Part shown: positions 1 through 9,068 of the stretch, in pieces | Layout: the number at the start of each line of letters is the position of its first letter | Numbering within the stretch: position 1 is the stretch's first letter | The notes under the pieces: model-generated | Database searches by the model: none | Told to the model about the DNA's origin: nothing | Seen by the model: only the letters and a program-made list of their open reading frames with translations | Assembly: GCF_014493765.1 (NCBI RefSeq) | Contig: NZ_JACTVJ010000013.1 | Span: 288,303 to 352,302 of the forward strand | Length of the DNA stretch: 64,000 nt | DNA from: Streptomyces polyasparticus | Lineage (GTDB): Bacteria > Actinomycetota > Actinomycetes > Streptomycetales > Streptomycetaceae | Direction: 5' to 3' | Position numbers and translations under genes: made by a program

Positions 1-191
1 GTGTCCGGATACCGCTCGGCGAAGCGGTCCAGCTCCTTCCCGCTGTCATCGGTCGAGCCGTCGTCGACGGCCACGACCTCCAGACGGTCGAGTCCGATGC
101 TCTGCCCGACCAGCGAGTTCAGGCACTCGGTCAGGTAGGGCATGGTGTTGTAGACGGCGACGACCACCGTCACATCGGGAGTCGTTGTCAT
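1..191 (-). CDS. Family 2 glycosyltransferase, N-terminal part (cut by window edge)
   Basis: Only the first 63 or so residues are present; the gene runs off the left edge. The ATG start is at 189-191. The sequence begins MTTTPDVTVVVAVYNTM and reaches a DDGSTDDS motif, the classic nucleotide-binding start of GT-A fold family 2 glycosyltransferases. The enzyme would transfer an activated sugar to a surface glycan or lipid carrier. It lies 63 bases downstream of the dehydrogenase gene on the same strand, so it is probably the third gene of a nucleotide-sugar operon. The acceptor and donor cannot be inferred from this fragment. Confidence 0.85.
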   Translation of the reverse strand, partial: MTTTPDVTVVVAVYNTMPYLTECLNSLVGQSIGLDRLEVVAVDDGSTDDSGKELDRFAERYPD

Positions 192-254
192 CTCGCCTCT
201 CCAGTGGGTACCGAGGACATCCCGGCTTGCCCTTGCCGCCGCCCGGGTCCGGTC

Positions 255-1277
255 TCAGGCGCCATGGCCCGCGAACTCTCCAGCCCGGAGGTCCACCGAA
301 AGGCCTGTCTCGGCGGATTCGAGTACCGCCGCCGCCACCTCGACCGTCCGCAGCCCCTGCTGCAACGTGCAGATGTCGGCGGGCTTGCCGAGCATCGCGT
401 CCCGGAACAGCTCGTGCTCGACGAGCAGCGGCTCACGCTTGGGGATCGCGTAGCGGATCATGTCGCCCTCGGAGACCCCGCGGAATGCCTGCAGCGCCTC
501 CCACTCGGTGGCGACGGCCGCGTTGGAGTGGAACGTCAGGTCGGCGGTGAGGGTGTCGGCGATGAACGTGCCGCGCTCGCCCGTGACCGAGGTGAAACGC
601 TCCTTGAGCGGGCTCAGCCAGTTCACCAGGTGGTTGACCATGGATCCGTCGGTGAGCCGGCCGACGGCGGAGACCATGTCCTCGTGCGGGCGGCCGCTCT
701 TGTGGATCGTGTGCGCGGCGATCGAGGTGTACTTCTGACCGGTCACCCAGCCCGTCAGGTCGATGTCGTGGGTCGCGAGGTCCTTGACCACGCCGACGTC
801 TGCGATGCGGTGCGGGAAGGGACCCTGGCGGCGCGTCACCACCTGGAAGATCTCGCCCAGTTCACCGGCCTCGAGGCGGGCGCGGAGGCTGCGCAGCGCC
901 GGGTTGCAGCGCTCGATGTGGCCGACGCCGGCGACCAGACCGCGCGACTCGAAGGCCTCCACGAGCTTGCGGGCGCCCTCGACGGTGTCGGCGACCGGCT
1001 TCTCGATCAGCGCACCGACACCGGCCTCGGCGAGCTTGAGGCCGACTTCCTCGTGCAGGGCGGTGGGGCATGCCACCACCGCGTAATCGACGCCGAGGTC
1101 GATCAGTTCGTCGACGGTGGACAGGACGGGGACGCCCTGGGCCCAGCCGTTCTTGTCGCCCATCGGGTCGACCACGGCGACGAGCGTGACGTCCTCGAGA
1201 CCGGCGAGGACACGCGCGTGGTGGCGTCCCATCGAGCCCAGGCCGATGAGGCCGGCGCGCAGTGTGGTGGTGCTCAT
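255..1277 (-). CDS. Gfo/Idh/MocA-family NAD(P)-dependent sugar dehydrogenase
   Basis: This 340-residue protein has an N-terminal Rossmann fold with GLIGLGSMGRHH at about residues 9-20. The family EKP motif is at 92-94, followed by GHIERCNP at about 119-126. This layout is typical of UDP-N-acetylhexosamine 3-dehydrogenases of the WlbA/WbpB type, which oxidise the C3 hydroxyl of the sugar. The ATG is two bases after the stop of the aminotransferase gene, so the two are probably translationally coupled. Oxidation then transamination would give a 3-amino sugar nucleotide. The assignment to a 3-dehydrogenase is inferred from the pairing with the aminotransferase; the broader family assignment is secure. 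Confidence 0.88.
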   Translation of the reverse strand: MSTTTLRAGLIGLGSMGRHHARVLAGLEDVTLVAVVDPMGDKNGWAQGVPVLSTVDELIDLGVDYAVVACPTALHEEVGLKLAEAGVGALIEKPVADTVEGARKLVEAFESRGLVAGVGHIERCNPALRSLRARLEAGELGEIFQVVTRRQGPFPHRIADVGVVKDLATHDIDLTGWVTGQKYTSIAAHTIHKSGRPHEDMVSAVGRLTDGSMVNHLVNWLSPLKERFTSVTGERGTFIADTLTADLTFHSNAAVATEWEALQAFRGVSEGDMIRYAIPKREPLLVEHELFRDAMLGKPADICTLQQGLRTVEVAAAVLESAETGLSVDLRAGEFAGHGA

Positions 1278-1279
1278 GC

Positions 1280-2386
1280 TCAGGCCCCCAGACCGTTCAC
1301 AGCGGCGGCGATGCGCTCCAGGTCGGCGGCGGACAGCGCCGGGTGCACCGGCAGCGACACGACCTGGGCCGCGGCGCGCTCCGTCTCCGGCAGGTCCCAG
1401 GTGCGGCCGGCCTTCTGGTCCGGCTCCCAGTACGGCTTGAGGCGGTGGATCGGCGTCGGGTAGTACACGGCGTTGCCGACACCGGCGGCGGTCAGCTGCT
1501 CCATCGCGGCGTCACGGTCGCCCTCGACCCGCACGGTGTACTGGTGGTACACGTGCCGGGCGCCCTCGGCGACCGGCGGGGTGACCACGCCGGTGAGGTG
1601 CTCGTCGAGGTACGCGGCGTTGCTGCGGCGCGTCTCGGTCCAGCCGCCCAGCTTGCCCAGCTGCACGCGGCCGATCGCGGCAGCCACGTCCGTCATACGC
1701 ATGTTGGCGCCGACGATCTCGTTGGCGTAGCGCTGCTCCATGCCCTGGTTGCGCAGCAGACGCAGGGTGCGGGCGACCTCGGCGTCAGCCGTGGTGATCA
1801 TGCCGCCTTCGAGGGCGTGCATGTTCTTGGTCGGGTAGAAGCTGAAGGTGCCGGCCGTGCCCCAGGCGCCGACGGGCGTGCCGTTCAGGGCGGCGGCGTG
1901 CGCCTGGCAGGCGTCCTCGACGACCGCGAGACCGTGCCGCTCGGCGATGGCCATCAGCCGGTCCATCGCGGCCGGGTGGCCGTACAGGTGCACCGGCATG
2001 ATGGCCGCGGTGCGCGGCGTGATGGCGGCCTCGACAGCCGCCGGGTCCAGACAGAAGCTGTCCCGCTCGATGTCGGCGAAGACGGCGTCGGCCCCGACGA
2101 GGCGGACGGCGTTCGCGGAGGCGGCGAAGGAGAACGACGGGACGATGACCTCGTCGCCCGGGCCGATGCCGAGGGCGAGCAGAGTCAGGTGCAGCGCAGA
2201 GGTGCCCGAGTTGACCGCCACGCAGTGCCGGCCCGCCACGACCTCCGAGAACTCCTCCTCGAAGGCGGCCACTTCGGGGCCCTGGACGACACGTCCGCTG
2301 CGCAGCACACGTACGGCAGCCTCTATCTCGTCCTCACCGATGACCGGCCTGGCGGCGGGTATCGGTTGGTGGATCGCAGCGGACAT
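1280..2386 (-). CDS. DegT/DnrJ/EryC1/StrS-family PLP sugar aminotransferase
   Basis: The product is 368 residues and transfers an amino group to a keto-sugar nucleotide using PLP. Visible landmarks are SGTSAL at 60-65, VEDACQAH at 156-163 and the Schiff-base lysine in FYPTKNMHALEGG (about K187). The ATG at 2384-2386 is chosen because a strong GGGGAGGGG ribosome site sits just before it; the longer upstream reading has no such site. The gene opens an operon with the dehydrogenase and a glycosyltransferase. The set resembles routes to 3-amino or 2,3-diamino sugars used in cell-wall glycopolymers. The exact sugar is not determinable here. Confidence 0.9.
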   Translation of the reverse strand: MSAAIHQPIPAARPVIGEDEIEAAVRVLRSGRVVQGPEVAAFEEEFSEVVAGRHCVAVNSGTSALHLTLLALGIGPGDEVIVPSFSFAASANAVRLVGADAVFADIERDSFCLDPAAVEAAITPRTAAIMPVHLYGHPAAMDRLMAIAERHGLAVVEDACQAHAAALNGTPVGAWGTAGTFSFYPTKNMHALEGGMITTADAEVARTLRLLRNQGMEQRYANEIVGANMRMTDVAAAIGRVQLGKLGGWTETRRSNAAYLDEHLTGVVTPPVAEGARHVYHQYTVRVEGDRDAAMEQLTAAGVGNAVYYPTPIHRLKPYWEPDQKAGRTWDLPETERAAAQVVSLPVHPALSAADLERIAAAVNGLGA

Positions 2387-2719
2387 TGGCCCCTCCCCTT
2401 CAGCACCCTCTGAGGTGCCTTTACTTACCGAGGTGTGGGGGAACCGGCGCATGCGAGCCCCGCCCCCGGCACATCGCCGAACTCATGGTTGCTTTCGTAC
2501 ACAAACGTCCACGCCCCCGCCTGGCCGCTCATGGAATGCGCCCGCCTGTGCCGGATGTGACCATCCGGCAAACGTTCGGGGCGCAATCGGCGCCAGAGTA
2601 GCAGGAGTTTTCACAGGGTCTTCGAGGTCGTAACCAGCAAGAAATGTCACTTCGCGAAAACGAAAACGCGGCCTGCCCCGGGAGTTGCCCGGAGCAGGCC
2701 GCGTTCAGCTGGGACGAAG
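2387..2719. other. Intergenic region between rne and the sugar operon
   Basis: These 333 bases hold no gene. They should contain the promoter of the minus-strand sugar operon at the left and the terminator of rne at the right. A perfect 8-bp hairpin (arms 2550-2557 and 2562-2569, loop TGAC) lies about 165 bases upstream of the aminotransferase start. It could be an operator or part of the leader. No confident -35/-10 pair was identified. Confidence 0.5.
2665..2705 (-). terminator. Rho-independent type terminator of rne
   Basis: Perfect 12-bp outer stem (2665-2676 with 2694-2705), extended inward by five more pairs. On the minus strand it is followed by a T-rich run. It begins 15 bases after the rne stop codon. 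Confidence 0.8.
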
Positions 2720-5700
2720 TCAGCTCTCGTCCGCCGAAGCCGACACCGTCGGCAGCGTCTGCTGCTCGGCGGCCGCGGTCTTCTTGGCCGCCGCCTTCTT
2801 CGTCGTCGACTTCTTGGCGGCCGTCTTCTTGGCCACCGTCTTCTTCGCCGCCGCGGTCTTCTTGGTCGCGGCCTTCTTGGCGGTGGCCTTCTTGGCCGAC
2901 TTGCGCGCTGCCTTCTTGGCCGGCGCGGCCTCCTCGGCCGGAGCGGCCTGCGCCGCCTCGGGCTCCGCCTGCGGCTCGCCGCCGGTCGCGGGCACGACCA
3001 CCACCGCGGCGTCCACGGACGTCGTCGGCGCGGACGCCTTGCGCACGGCGCGACGCCGCGGACGGGCCGGGGCCGCGCTCTCGGCCTCCTGTACGGGCGC
3101 CTCGGCGGGCTTCTCCTGTACGGGAGCGGGCTCGGGCTCGGCCGCCACAGGGGCGGGCTCGACGACCACGGCGGCCGCGGCCGCCTCGTCGGCGGGCTTG
3201 GGCGCCCCCGCGGGAGCGGACGCCTTGCGGGTGGCCCGGCGACGGGTGCGGCCCTTGGGCGCCGCGTCCTCGACGGGCTCGGTCACCTCGGCAGCCACCG
3301 AAGGCTCCGCCTCAGCAGGCTTCACCTCGGCCGCCTTCGGCTCATCCGCCTTGGGCTGCTCGACCTCGACCCGCTCGGCCTTGGGCTCCGCGGCCTTGGG
3401 CTGCTCGGCCTTGGGCTGCTCGGCCTTGGCCTCCGCCGTCTTCGGCGAACCCACCGGAGCCGACGCCTTGCGCGAACCACGGCGCCGCGAACGACCCCTG
3501 GACGCGGCGGCCTCGGCCTCGGCGGCGCTGGAGTACAGCTCCTCGTCGGGACGGAACTCGGGCTCGTCGAGCTTCACCGGAGCCGCCACCTCGGCAGCGA
3601 CCTCGGCATGGGTCTCGACGGTCTCGACCGCCTCAACCGCCTCGTGCGTGTGCTCGTGGTGGTCGCCGCCCTTGCCGCGCTTCTTGCTGCGCTTGCCGCC
3701 GCCACCGGCGGAGGTGGCCTGCTCCATGTGCACGATGACGCCACGGCCGTTGCAGTGCACACAGGTCTCGGAGAAGGATTCCAACAGGCCCTGGCCGACG
3801 CGCTTGCGCGTCATCTGCACCAGACCGAGCGAGGTGACTTCGGCGACCTGGTGCTTCGTACGGTCACGGCCCAGGCATTCGAGCAGCCGGCGCAGGACCA
3901 GGTCCCGGTTGGACTCGAGCACCATGTCGATGAAGTCGATGACGACGATGCCGCCGAGGTCGCGCAGCCGCAGCTGGCGCACGATCTCCTCGGCCGCTTC
4001 GAGGTTGTTCCTCGTCACGGTCTCTTCGAGGTTGCCGCCCTGACCGGTGAACTTGCCGGTGTTGACGTCGACCACGACCATCGCCTCGGTCTTGTCGATC
4101 ACCAGCGAACCACCGGACGGCAGCCAGACCTTGCGGTCCAGCGCCTTGGCGAGCTGCTCGTCGATCCGGTACGTGGCGAAGACGTCGACCTCGGAGGTCC
4201 ACTTCGACAGCCGGTCCGCGAGGTCAGGCGCGACGTGCGAGACGTATCCGTGGATGGTCTCCCAGGCCTCGTCACCGCTGACGATGACCTTCGAGAAGTC
4301 CTCGTTGAAGATGTCGCGCACGACGCGGACGGTCATGTCCGGCTCGCCGTACAGCAGACTCGGCGACGAGGTCGAGATCTGCTTCGCCTTCTTCTGGATG
4401 TCCTCCCACTGCGCCTGCAGCCGCTCGACATCGCGGCGCAGCTCGTCCTCGCTCGCGCCCTCGGCGGCGGTGCGCACGATGACGCCCGCGTCCTCGGGGA
4501 CGATCTTCTTGAGGATGGTCTTCAGACGCGCGCGCTCGGTGTCGGGCAGCTTGCGGCTGATACCGGTCATCGAGCCCTCGGGCACGTAGACGAGGTAGCG
4601 GCCGGGCAGCGAGACCTGGCTGGTCAGACGGGCGCCCTTGTGGCCGATCGGGTCCTTGGTGACCTGCACCAGGACCGACTGGCCGGACTTCAGGGCCTGT
4701 TCGATACGGCGCGGGCCGTTGCCCATGCCGAGCGCCTCGAAGTTGACCTCACCGGCGTACAGGACGGCGTTGCGGCCCTTGCCGATGTCGATGAAGGCGG
4801 CCTCCATCGACGGCAGCACGTTCTGGACCTTGCCCAGGTAGACGTTGCCGACGTACGAGGTGGCCTGCTCCTTGTTGACGTAGTGCTCGACGAGCACGTT
4901 GTCCTCGAGGACGCCGATCTGGGTGCGCTCGCCGTGCTGGCGTACGACCATGACGCGCTCGACGGCCTCGCGGCGCGCCAGGAACTCGGCCTCGGTGATG
5001 ATCGGGACGCGACGGCGGCCCTGCTCACGGCCTTCGCGGCGGCGCTGCTTCTTGGCCTCCAGGCGGGTCGAGCCCTTGATGGACTGGACCTCGTCGCTGG
5101 CCTGCTCGCTCTCGGACTTCTTGGCGCGCGGCTCGCGCACCTTGACGACGGTGCGCTCCGGGTCGCCGTCGCCCGGCTCGCTGTCCGTGGAGCTGTCACC
5201 GGCGCGACGGCGGCGACGGCGGCGGCGGCGGCTGCTGCTCGTCGAGCCGCCCGCGTCGCGGTCGTTCTGCTCGTCGTCCTCATCGGACTCGTCCGAGTCG
5301 TCGGAGGCCTCGGCGCCGTCCTGCTCGTCGGCGGAGTCCGAAGCGTCCTCGTCCTCGCCACCGTCCTGGTCGGAGGCCTCACCGCGACGGCGGCGGCGGC
5401 CACCACGGCGGCGGCGACGGCCGGAACGGCCGCCCTGGTCCTCGGAGTCGTCGCCGTCGGCGGACTCGTCGGCGCCTTCGGCGTCCTGGTCGTCGGCGTC
5501 CTCGTCGGACTCCTCGGCACGCTCCTGCACCGGCTCGGCGACGGGCTCGGCCGGCTCACCGCGACGACGCCGGCGGCGACGAGAGGCGGGCGCCTCGGCC
5601 TGCTCCTCGACGACCGGGGCGCTCTCGGCGGCGGCCTCTTCCTCATCGGCCTCGGCGGCCTCGGCGGCAGCGGCGGCCGCGGCACGCTCGGGCGTCTGGA

Positions 5701-6715
5701 ACATCGGCTCGGTGAACACCGGCGCCTGGAACACGGCGACGGCGGGGCGGCGCGCGGACCGCGCGGGAGCCTCGTCGACGCTCTCGTCCTTGCTCGCACC
5801 GTTGGCGGGCGCGGGCTCGGAGAAGAGCGCGCCGGACTTACGGGTCGCGCGGCGACGGCCCCGGCGGGGCGTCTCCTCGGCCTCGTCCTTGGCGGCGGGC
5901 GCGTCCTTGGCGGCCTCGGGGGCGGGCGCCTCGGCCACAGGGGCCGGCTCGTCCTGCGCGGGAGCGGCGGCGGGCGCCTGCAGCTCCTCGGCGACGGCGG
6001 GCGCACCGGACGGCGCGGTCACCTTGCGGGTGGCGCGACGGCGCGTACGGGCACCCTTCGCGGGAGCCTCCTCGGCGACCGCGGGCTGCTCGGCAGCGGC
6101 GGCGGGCTGCTCCTCGCGTACGTCTTCGCGTACGTCGGAAGTCTTCTCGGCCGGTACGTCAGCGGCGGCCTCGGCGACGGGCGCGTCGGCAGCGGGCTCG
6201 ACAGCCTCCGGGGCCGACACCTTGCGGGTGGCGCGACGGCGGCTTCGGGCGCGCGGCGCGGGCTCCTCGACGACCGGCTCGACCACGGCGGCGGTCTCCT
6301 CGACGGCCTCGGCCTCTTCGTCCTGCGCGGCCTCGTCGGAGGCGACGACAGCGGCGGCGGGCGCGACGGTCTCGGCCGTCTCGGGGGCCTTCGGCGCCCC
6401 GGCGGGCGCGGAGGCGCGACGCGTGGCGCGACGGCGGGTGCGCGGCGCGGGGGTCTCCTCGGCCTCGTCCTTGGCGACGGGCGCCTCGGCCGCCTCGACG
6501 GCGGTCTCGTCCACGACGGGGTCCTCGGCGGCGACCGGCTCGGCGGCGGCTACTTCGGCGGCCGGTATGGCCGGCGCGTCCGAGGCCGTGGCCGCGACGG
6601 GCGGTCCCGCCGGGCGGGAGGCTGCGCGGCGCCGGCGGCGCGGCGGCAGCTTGTCCCCAGGTGCGTTGTTGTTCTCGGCTTCCCCGGACGTACCGGGTTC
6701 GTTCGGCTCGAGCAT
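2720..6715 (-). CDS. rne: Ribonuclease E/G family endoribonuclease
   Basis: The product is 1,331 residues and cleaves single-stranded RNA in mRNA decay and rRNA processing. The catalytic core spans about residues 570-1000. It has an S1/OB region near 600-680, VVDVNTGKF near 885, the Mg-binding VVIDFIDM near 923, and the zinc-link CVHCNGRG near 987. Unlike the E. coli enzyme, long disordered Ala/Glu/Pro-rich regions flank both sides of the core (about 1-560 and 1010-1331). They carry seven copies of an arginine-rich RRRATRKxSAP-like motif, four before and three after the core. The last 70 or so residues are a Lys/Ala-rich histone-H1-like tail. The ATG is preceded by GGGAGA. Length and layout match Streptomyces RNase ES as I remember it. 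Confidence 0.95.
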   Translation of the reverse strand: MLEPNEPGTSGEAENNNAPGDKLPPRRRRRAASRPAGPPVAATASDAPAIPAAEVAAAEPVAAEDPVVDETAVEAAEAPVAKDEAEETPAPRTRRRATRRASAPAGAPKAPETAETVAPAAAVVASDEAAQDEEAEAVEETAAVVEPVVEEPAPRARSRRRATRKVSAPEAVEPAADAPVAEAAADVPAEKTSDVREDVREEQPAAAAEQPAVAEEAPAKGARTRRRATRKVTAPSGAPAVAEELQAPAAAPAQDEPAPVAEAPAPEAAKDAPAAKDEAEETPRRGRRRATRKSGALFSEPAPANGASKDESVDEAPARSARRPAVAVFQAPVFTEPMFQTPERAAAAAAAEAAEADEEEAAAESAPVVEEQAEAPASRRRRRRRGEPAEPVAEPVQERAEESDEDADDQDAEGADESADGDDSEDQGGRSGRRRRRGGRRRRRGEASDQDGGEDEDASDSADEQDGAEASDDSDESDEDDEQNDRDAGGSTSSSRRRRRRRRRAGDSSTDSEPGDGDPERTVVKVREPRAKKSESEQASDEVQSIKGSTRLEAKKQRRREGREQGRRRVPIITEAEFLARREAVERVMVVRQHGERTQIGVLEDNVLVEHYVNKEQATSYVGNVYLGKVQNVLPSMEAAFIDIGKGRNAVLYAGEVNFEALGMGNGPRRIEQALKSGQSVLVQVTKDPIGHKGARLTSQVSLPGRYLVYVPEGSMTGISRKLPDTERARLKTILKKIVPEDAGVIVRTAAEGASEDELRRDVERLQAQWEDIQKKAKQISTSSPSLLYGEPDMTVRVVRDIFNEDFSKVIVSGDEAWETIHGYVSHVAPDLADRLSKWTSEVDVFATYRIDEQLAKALDRKVWLPSGGSLVIDKTEAMVVVDVNTGKFTGQGGNLEETVTRNNLEAAEEIVRQLRLRDLGGIVVIDFIDMVLESNRDLVLRRLLECLGRDRTKHQVAEVTSLGLVQMTRKRVGQGLLESFSETCVHCNGRGVIVHMEQATSAGGGGKRSKKRGKGGDHHEHTHEAVEAVETVETHAEVAAEVAAPVKLDEPEFRPDEELYSSAAEAEAAASRGRSRRRGSRKASAPVGSPKTAEAKAEQPKAEQPKAAEPKAERVEVEQPKADEPKAAEVKPAEAEPSVAAEVTEPVEDAAPKGRTRRRATRKASAPAGAPKPADEAAAAAVVVEPAPVAAEPEPAPVQEKPAEAPVQEAESAAPARPRRRAVRKASAPTTSVDAAVVVVPATGGEPQAEPEAAQAAPAEEAAPAKKAARKSAKKATAKKAATKKTAAAKKTVAKKTAAKKSTTKKAAAKKTAAAEQQTLPTVSASADES

Positions 6716-6965
6716 GCGGGCGGTTCTCCCGTCACGCTCCCGGGCGCCGCGCCGGTGCCGAAGACGTCCGCGGCAAAGGCGTGAGAACCAAGCCGCTCGT
6801 CCGGCAGGCGCGGGCGCCGCACGGGAGCTGTATGTGTCTGTCTCGCCGGTTCCGATACGAGGTACGCACGGCCTGGCGAAAGTCTGGTGGTCGGTGCGCG
6901 GCCCGACCCAGGTGGCTCCCGAGTACGAGGGCTGCGCTTCGGCGACCGTCCCTGCGCGGGACCGG

Positions 6966-7733
6966 CTAGCCCTGCGCTGCCGCGGCGGTCGGCTCTGCGT
7001 CCTCTTGGGTGGAGGGCGCGGCCGCCTCGCGGTCGGGCGCGAGCGGGTCGGTCACCGTGCCGGACTCCTCATCGAACGGCCCCTGGGCCAGCCTGGTCAC
7101 CGCAGCGGGGACCGGCGGCACCAAGTCGGCTACGGCTCGGAGACCGGACAGGACGTCGTCGGGTCGTACGGCAGGCGTTGCATGCCTTACAACCAGCCGC
7201 AGTATCGCACAGGGCTCAGCCCCCGGCCTATCAGCCCGGGGTTCGAGCGCCTGCAGATCGGCGACGGCACCGCGGGCGTCGAAGGTGCGCATGCCGTTCT
7301 TCGTGAGCCGTCCGACCTCGACGGTCTCCGCTGCGAGGAACGCCTTCACGGCGGCCTCCGCCTGCGCGGGCTCGACGCCGTCGAGCCGCAGTTCCCAGAC
7401 CGAGGCCTGCAGCCGGTCCGCGAGACCCGACGTACGGGCCTCGACCGCCTCGGTGATGTCGAGCCCGTCGGGCAGCGACTCGTCGAGGAGGACACGGAGC
7501 TGCGCGGGGTCGCGCTTCTCCGTCAGAGCGATCTCCAGATACTCGGCCTCGCTGCCCGTGCCGGTGGGTGCGGCATTGGCATAGGACACCTTGGGGTGCG
7601 GCGTGAAGCCCGCCGAGTACGCCATGGGGACCTCGGCGCGACGCAGGGCACGCTCGAAAGCGCGCTGGAAGTCGCGGTGGCTGGTGAACCGGAGGCGGCC
7701 GCGCTTGGTGTAACGCAGTCGGATGCGCTGCAC
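6966..7733 (-). CDS. TIGR03936 / DUF2344 radical-SAM-associated protein
   Basis: This 255-residue protein opens MQRIRLRYTKRGRLRFTSH, continues with DFQRAFERALRRAEVP and has GFTPHPKVSYANA, all typical of the TIGR03936 family. Members partner the TIGR03960 radical-SAM protein, which is encoded further upstream here (13139-15103). In some bacteria the two domains are fused. The biochemical role is not established. rne lies 250 bases downstream on the same strand, so co-transcription is possible. In this genome the two partners are separated by four unrelated genes. Confidence 0.9.
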   Translation of the reverse strand: MQRIRLRYTKRGRLRFTSHRDFQRAFERALRRAEVPMAYSAGFTPHPKVSYANAAPTGTGSEAEYLEIALTEKRDPAQLRVLLDESLPDGLDITEAVEARTSGLADRLQASVWELRLDGVEPAQAEAAVKAFLAAETVEVGRLTKNGMRTFDARGAVADLQALEPRADRPGAEPCAILRLVVRHATPAVRPDDVLSGLRAVADLVPPVPAAVTRLAQGPFDEESGTVTDPLAPDREAAAPSTQEDAEPTAAAAQG

Positions 7734-7781
7734 CGCGGGTGCGGGCGGCGGGCCTTCGGGCTGTCGCTTGCCCAGTGTCAG

Positions 7782-9053
7782 TCAGTCCTTCGTGAACTTC
7801 ACCGTCGCGGCGTCTCGCAGCGGCGGCTGTGTTGTCGGTGCGGTCGTACTGCTACCTAGAGTACGTGCCCGAGCGCCCTGCGGTTCCCGCCGGTCCTTTT
7901 GTACGGGGATGGCCGCGGCCTCCCGTACGGGCGTGCCGAACAGCATCCGCCGCAGGTCGGCGCGGGTCTCGCGGGCGCTTTCGCGGGCCGCAGCAAGGGC
8001 TTTGCGGGCGCTGCGCCCCGCTTCCCGCACGGCTTGTCCGACCGGCCTGAGGACCGCGTCGCGTACGAAGTGGCCGACCGGAGTGCACACGTTCCGGTAC
8101 GCCCAGCGCACCGGCTCCACGAAGATCCAGCGCAGCAGCGTGCCGAGCGCGCGCCCCACGGCCCGCCAGATCCGCCCGGCGATGCGCCAGGCGTGGCCGA
8201 GCGCGTCGCCGACCTCCCGCGCCACGACGCCGATCGCCTTGCCGATGGGCACGAGCACCCAGCGCCACAGCGCGACGAGGGGCACGACGAAGATCCAGCG
8301 CAGCAGGGTGCCGATGCCACGGCCGGTCCAGAGGATGCCGTGTCCCAGGGGCGTCAGGACGTACGCGTACAGCCAGACCGACGGCGCGACGACGAGCACC
8401 CGCCACAGCCAGGCGGCGCCCACGGCGATCCCGCGTCCGGCCGGCGCAAGCACGTACTGCCACAGCGCCACCCACGGCCACACGAAGAGCGCCTTGCCGA
8501 TCCACCCGAGTCCGGTGCCGAGCATCCGGCCCAGCCACGCGAGTCCGGTGCCGAGGGTCCGGCCCAGCCAGGCAAGACCGTGGCCGAGCGGGGTCAGGAC
8601 ATATGCGTACAGCCAGAGCGCCGGCGCCACGATCAGCACCGCGGCGAGCCAGCCGATCGCCTGGCCGACGGGCACGAGGACGTAACGCCACAGCGCCACC
8701 CACGGCCACACGAACAGAGCCATGCCCAGCCAGCCGAGCCCGATCCCGAGCATCCGGCCCAGCCAGGCGATTCCGTGGCCGAGCGGGGTCAGGACGTTCC
8801 CGTGGAGCCAGACGGCAGGGACGACGAAGAGCACCCGGCCCAGCCAGGCCAGCCCACGCCCGACCGGCCGCAACAGCACCCGCTGCAGAAACTTCCCGCC
8901 CACGACCAGCGCGTCCCACACCATCCGCACGGGCACGACGAGCACGAGCACGACGATCCGTACGGGGATCCTGATGGCCGCCGCTATGCACCCCTGCGGC
9001 GCGGAAGGGGGTGGCGGCGCCGGGGTGGCCTGGGGCGCCTTGTCGAGTTCCAT
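7782..9053 (-). CDS. Internally repeated hydrophobic membrane protein, unknown function
   Basis: The product is 423 residues and is not recognised as a named enzyme. Residues 1-20 are Pro-rich, then most of the protein consists of Trp/Leu/Val-rich segments. Two alternating motifs recur: VLTPLGHGxAWLGR (at least three copies, the last degenerate) and ALFVWPWVALWxYVL (two clear copies plus a related form). The unit is about 80-90 residues and repeats roughly three times. Many glycines and arginines break the hydrophobic stretches, so they may be amphipathic or re-entrant segments rather than simple helices. The C-terminal 100 residues are basic and rich in Ala/Arg. The gene ends 48 bases before the TIGR03936 gene and probably shares its transcript. 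Confidence 0.8.
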   Translation of the reverse strand: MELDKAPQATPAPPPPSAPQGCIAAAIRIPVRIVVLVLVVPVRMVWDALVVGGKFLQRVLLRPVGRGLAWLGRVLFVVPAVWLHGNVLTPLGHGIAWLGRMLGIGLGWLGMALFVWPWVALWRYVLVPVGQAIGWLAAVLIVAPALWLYAYVLTPLGHGLAWLGRTLGTGLAWLGRMLGTGLGWIGKALFVWPWVALWQYVLAPAGRGIAVGAAWLWRVLVVAPSVWLYAYVLTPLGHGILWTGRGIGTLLRWIFVVPLVALWRWVLVPIGKAIGVVAREVGDALGHAWRIAGRIWRAVGRALGTLLRWIFVEPVRWAYRNVCTPVGHFVRDAVLRPVGQAVREAGRSARKALAAARESARETRADLRRMLFGTPVREAAAIPVQKDRREPQGARARTLGSSTTAPTTQPPLRDAATVKFTKD

Positions 9054-9068
9054 ACCCGGCAGGACGCG

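Noticed and set aside
3608-6784. Plus-strand open frame of 1,058 codons opposite rne
   Set aside because: It is the mirror of a biased, GC-rich, repeat-coding gene; the translation is Leu/Gly/Val/Ala-rich with no domain, and the minus-strand frame encodes a clear RNase E.
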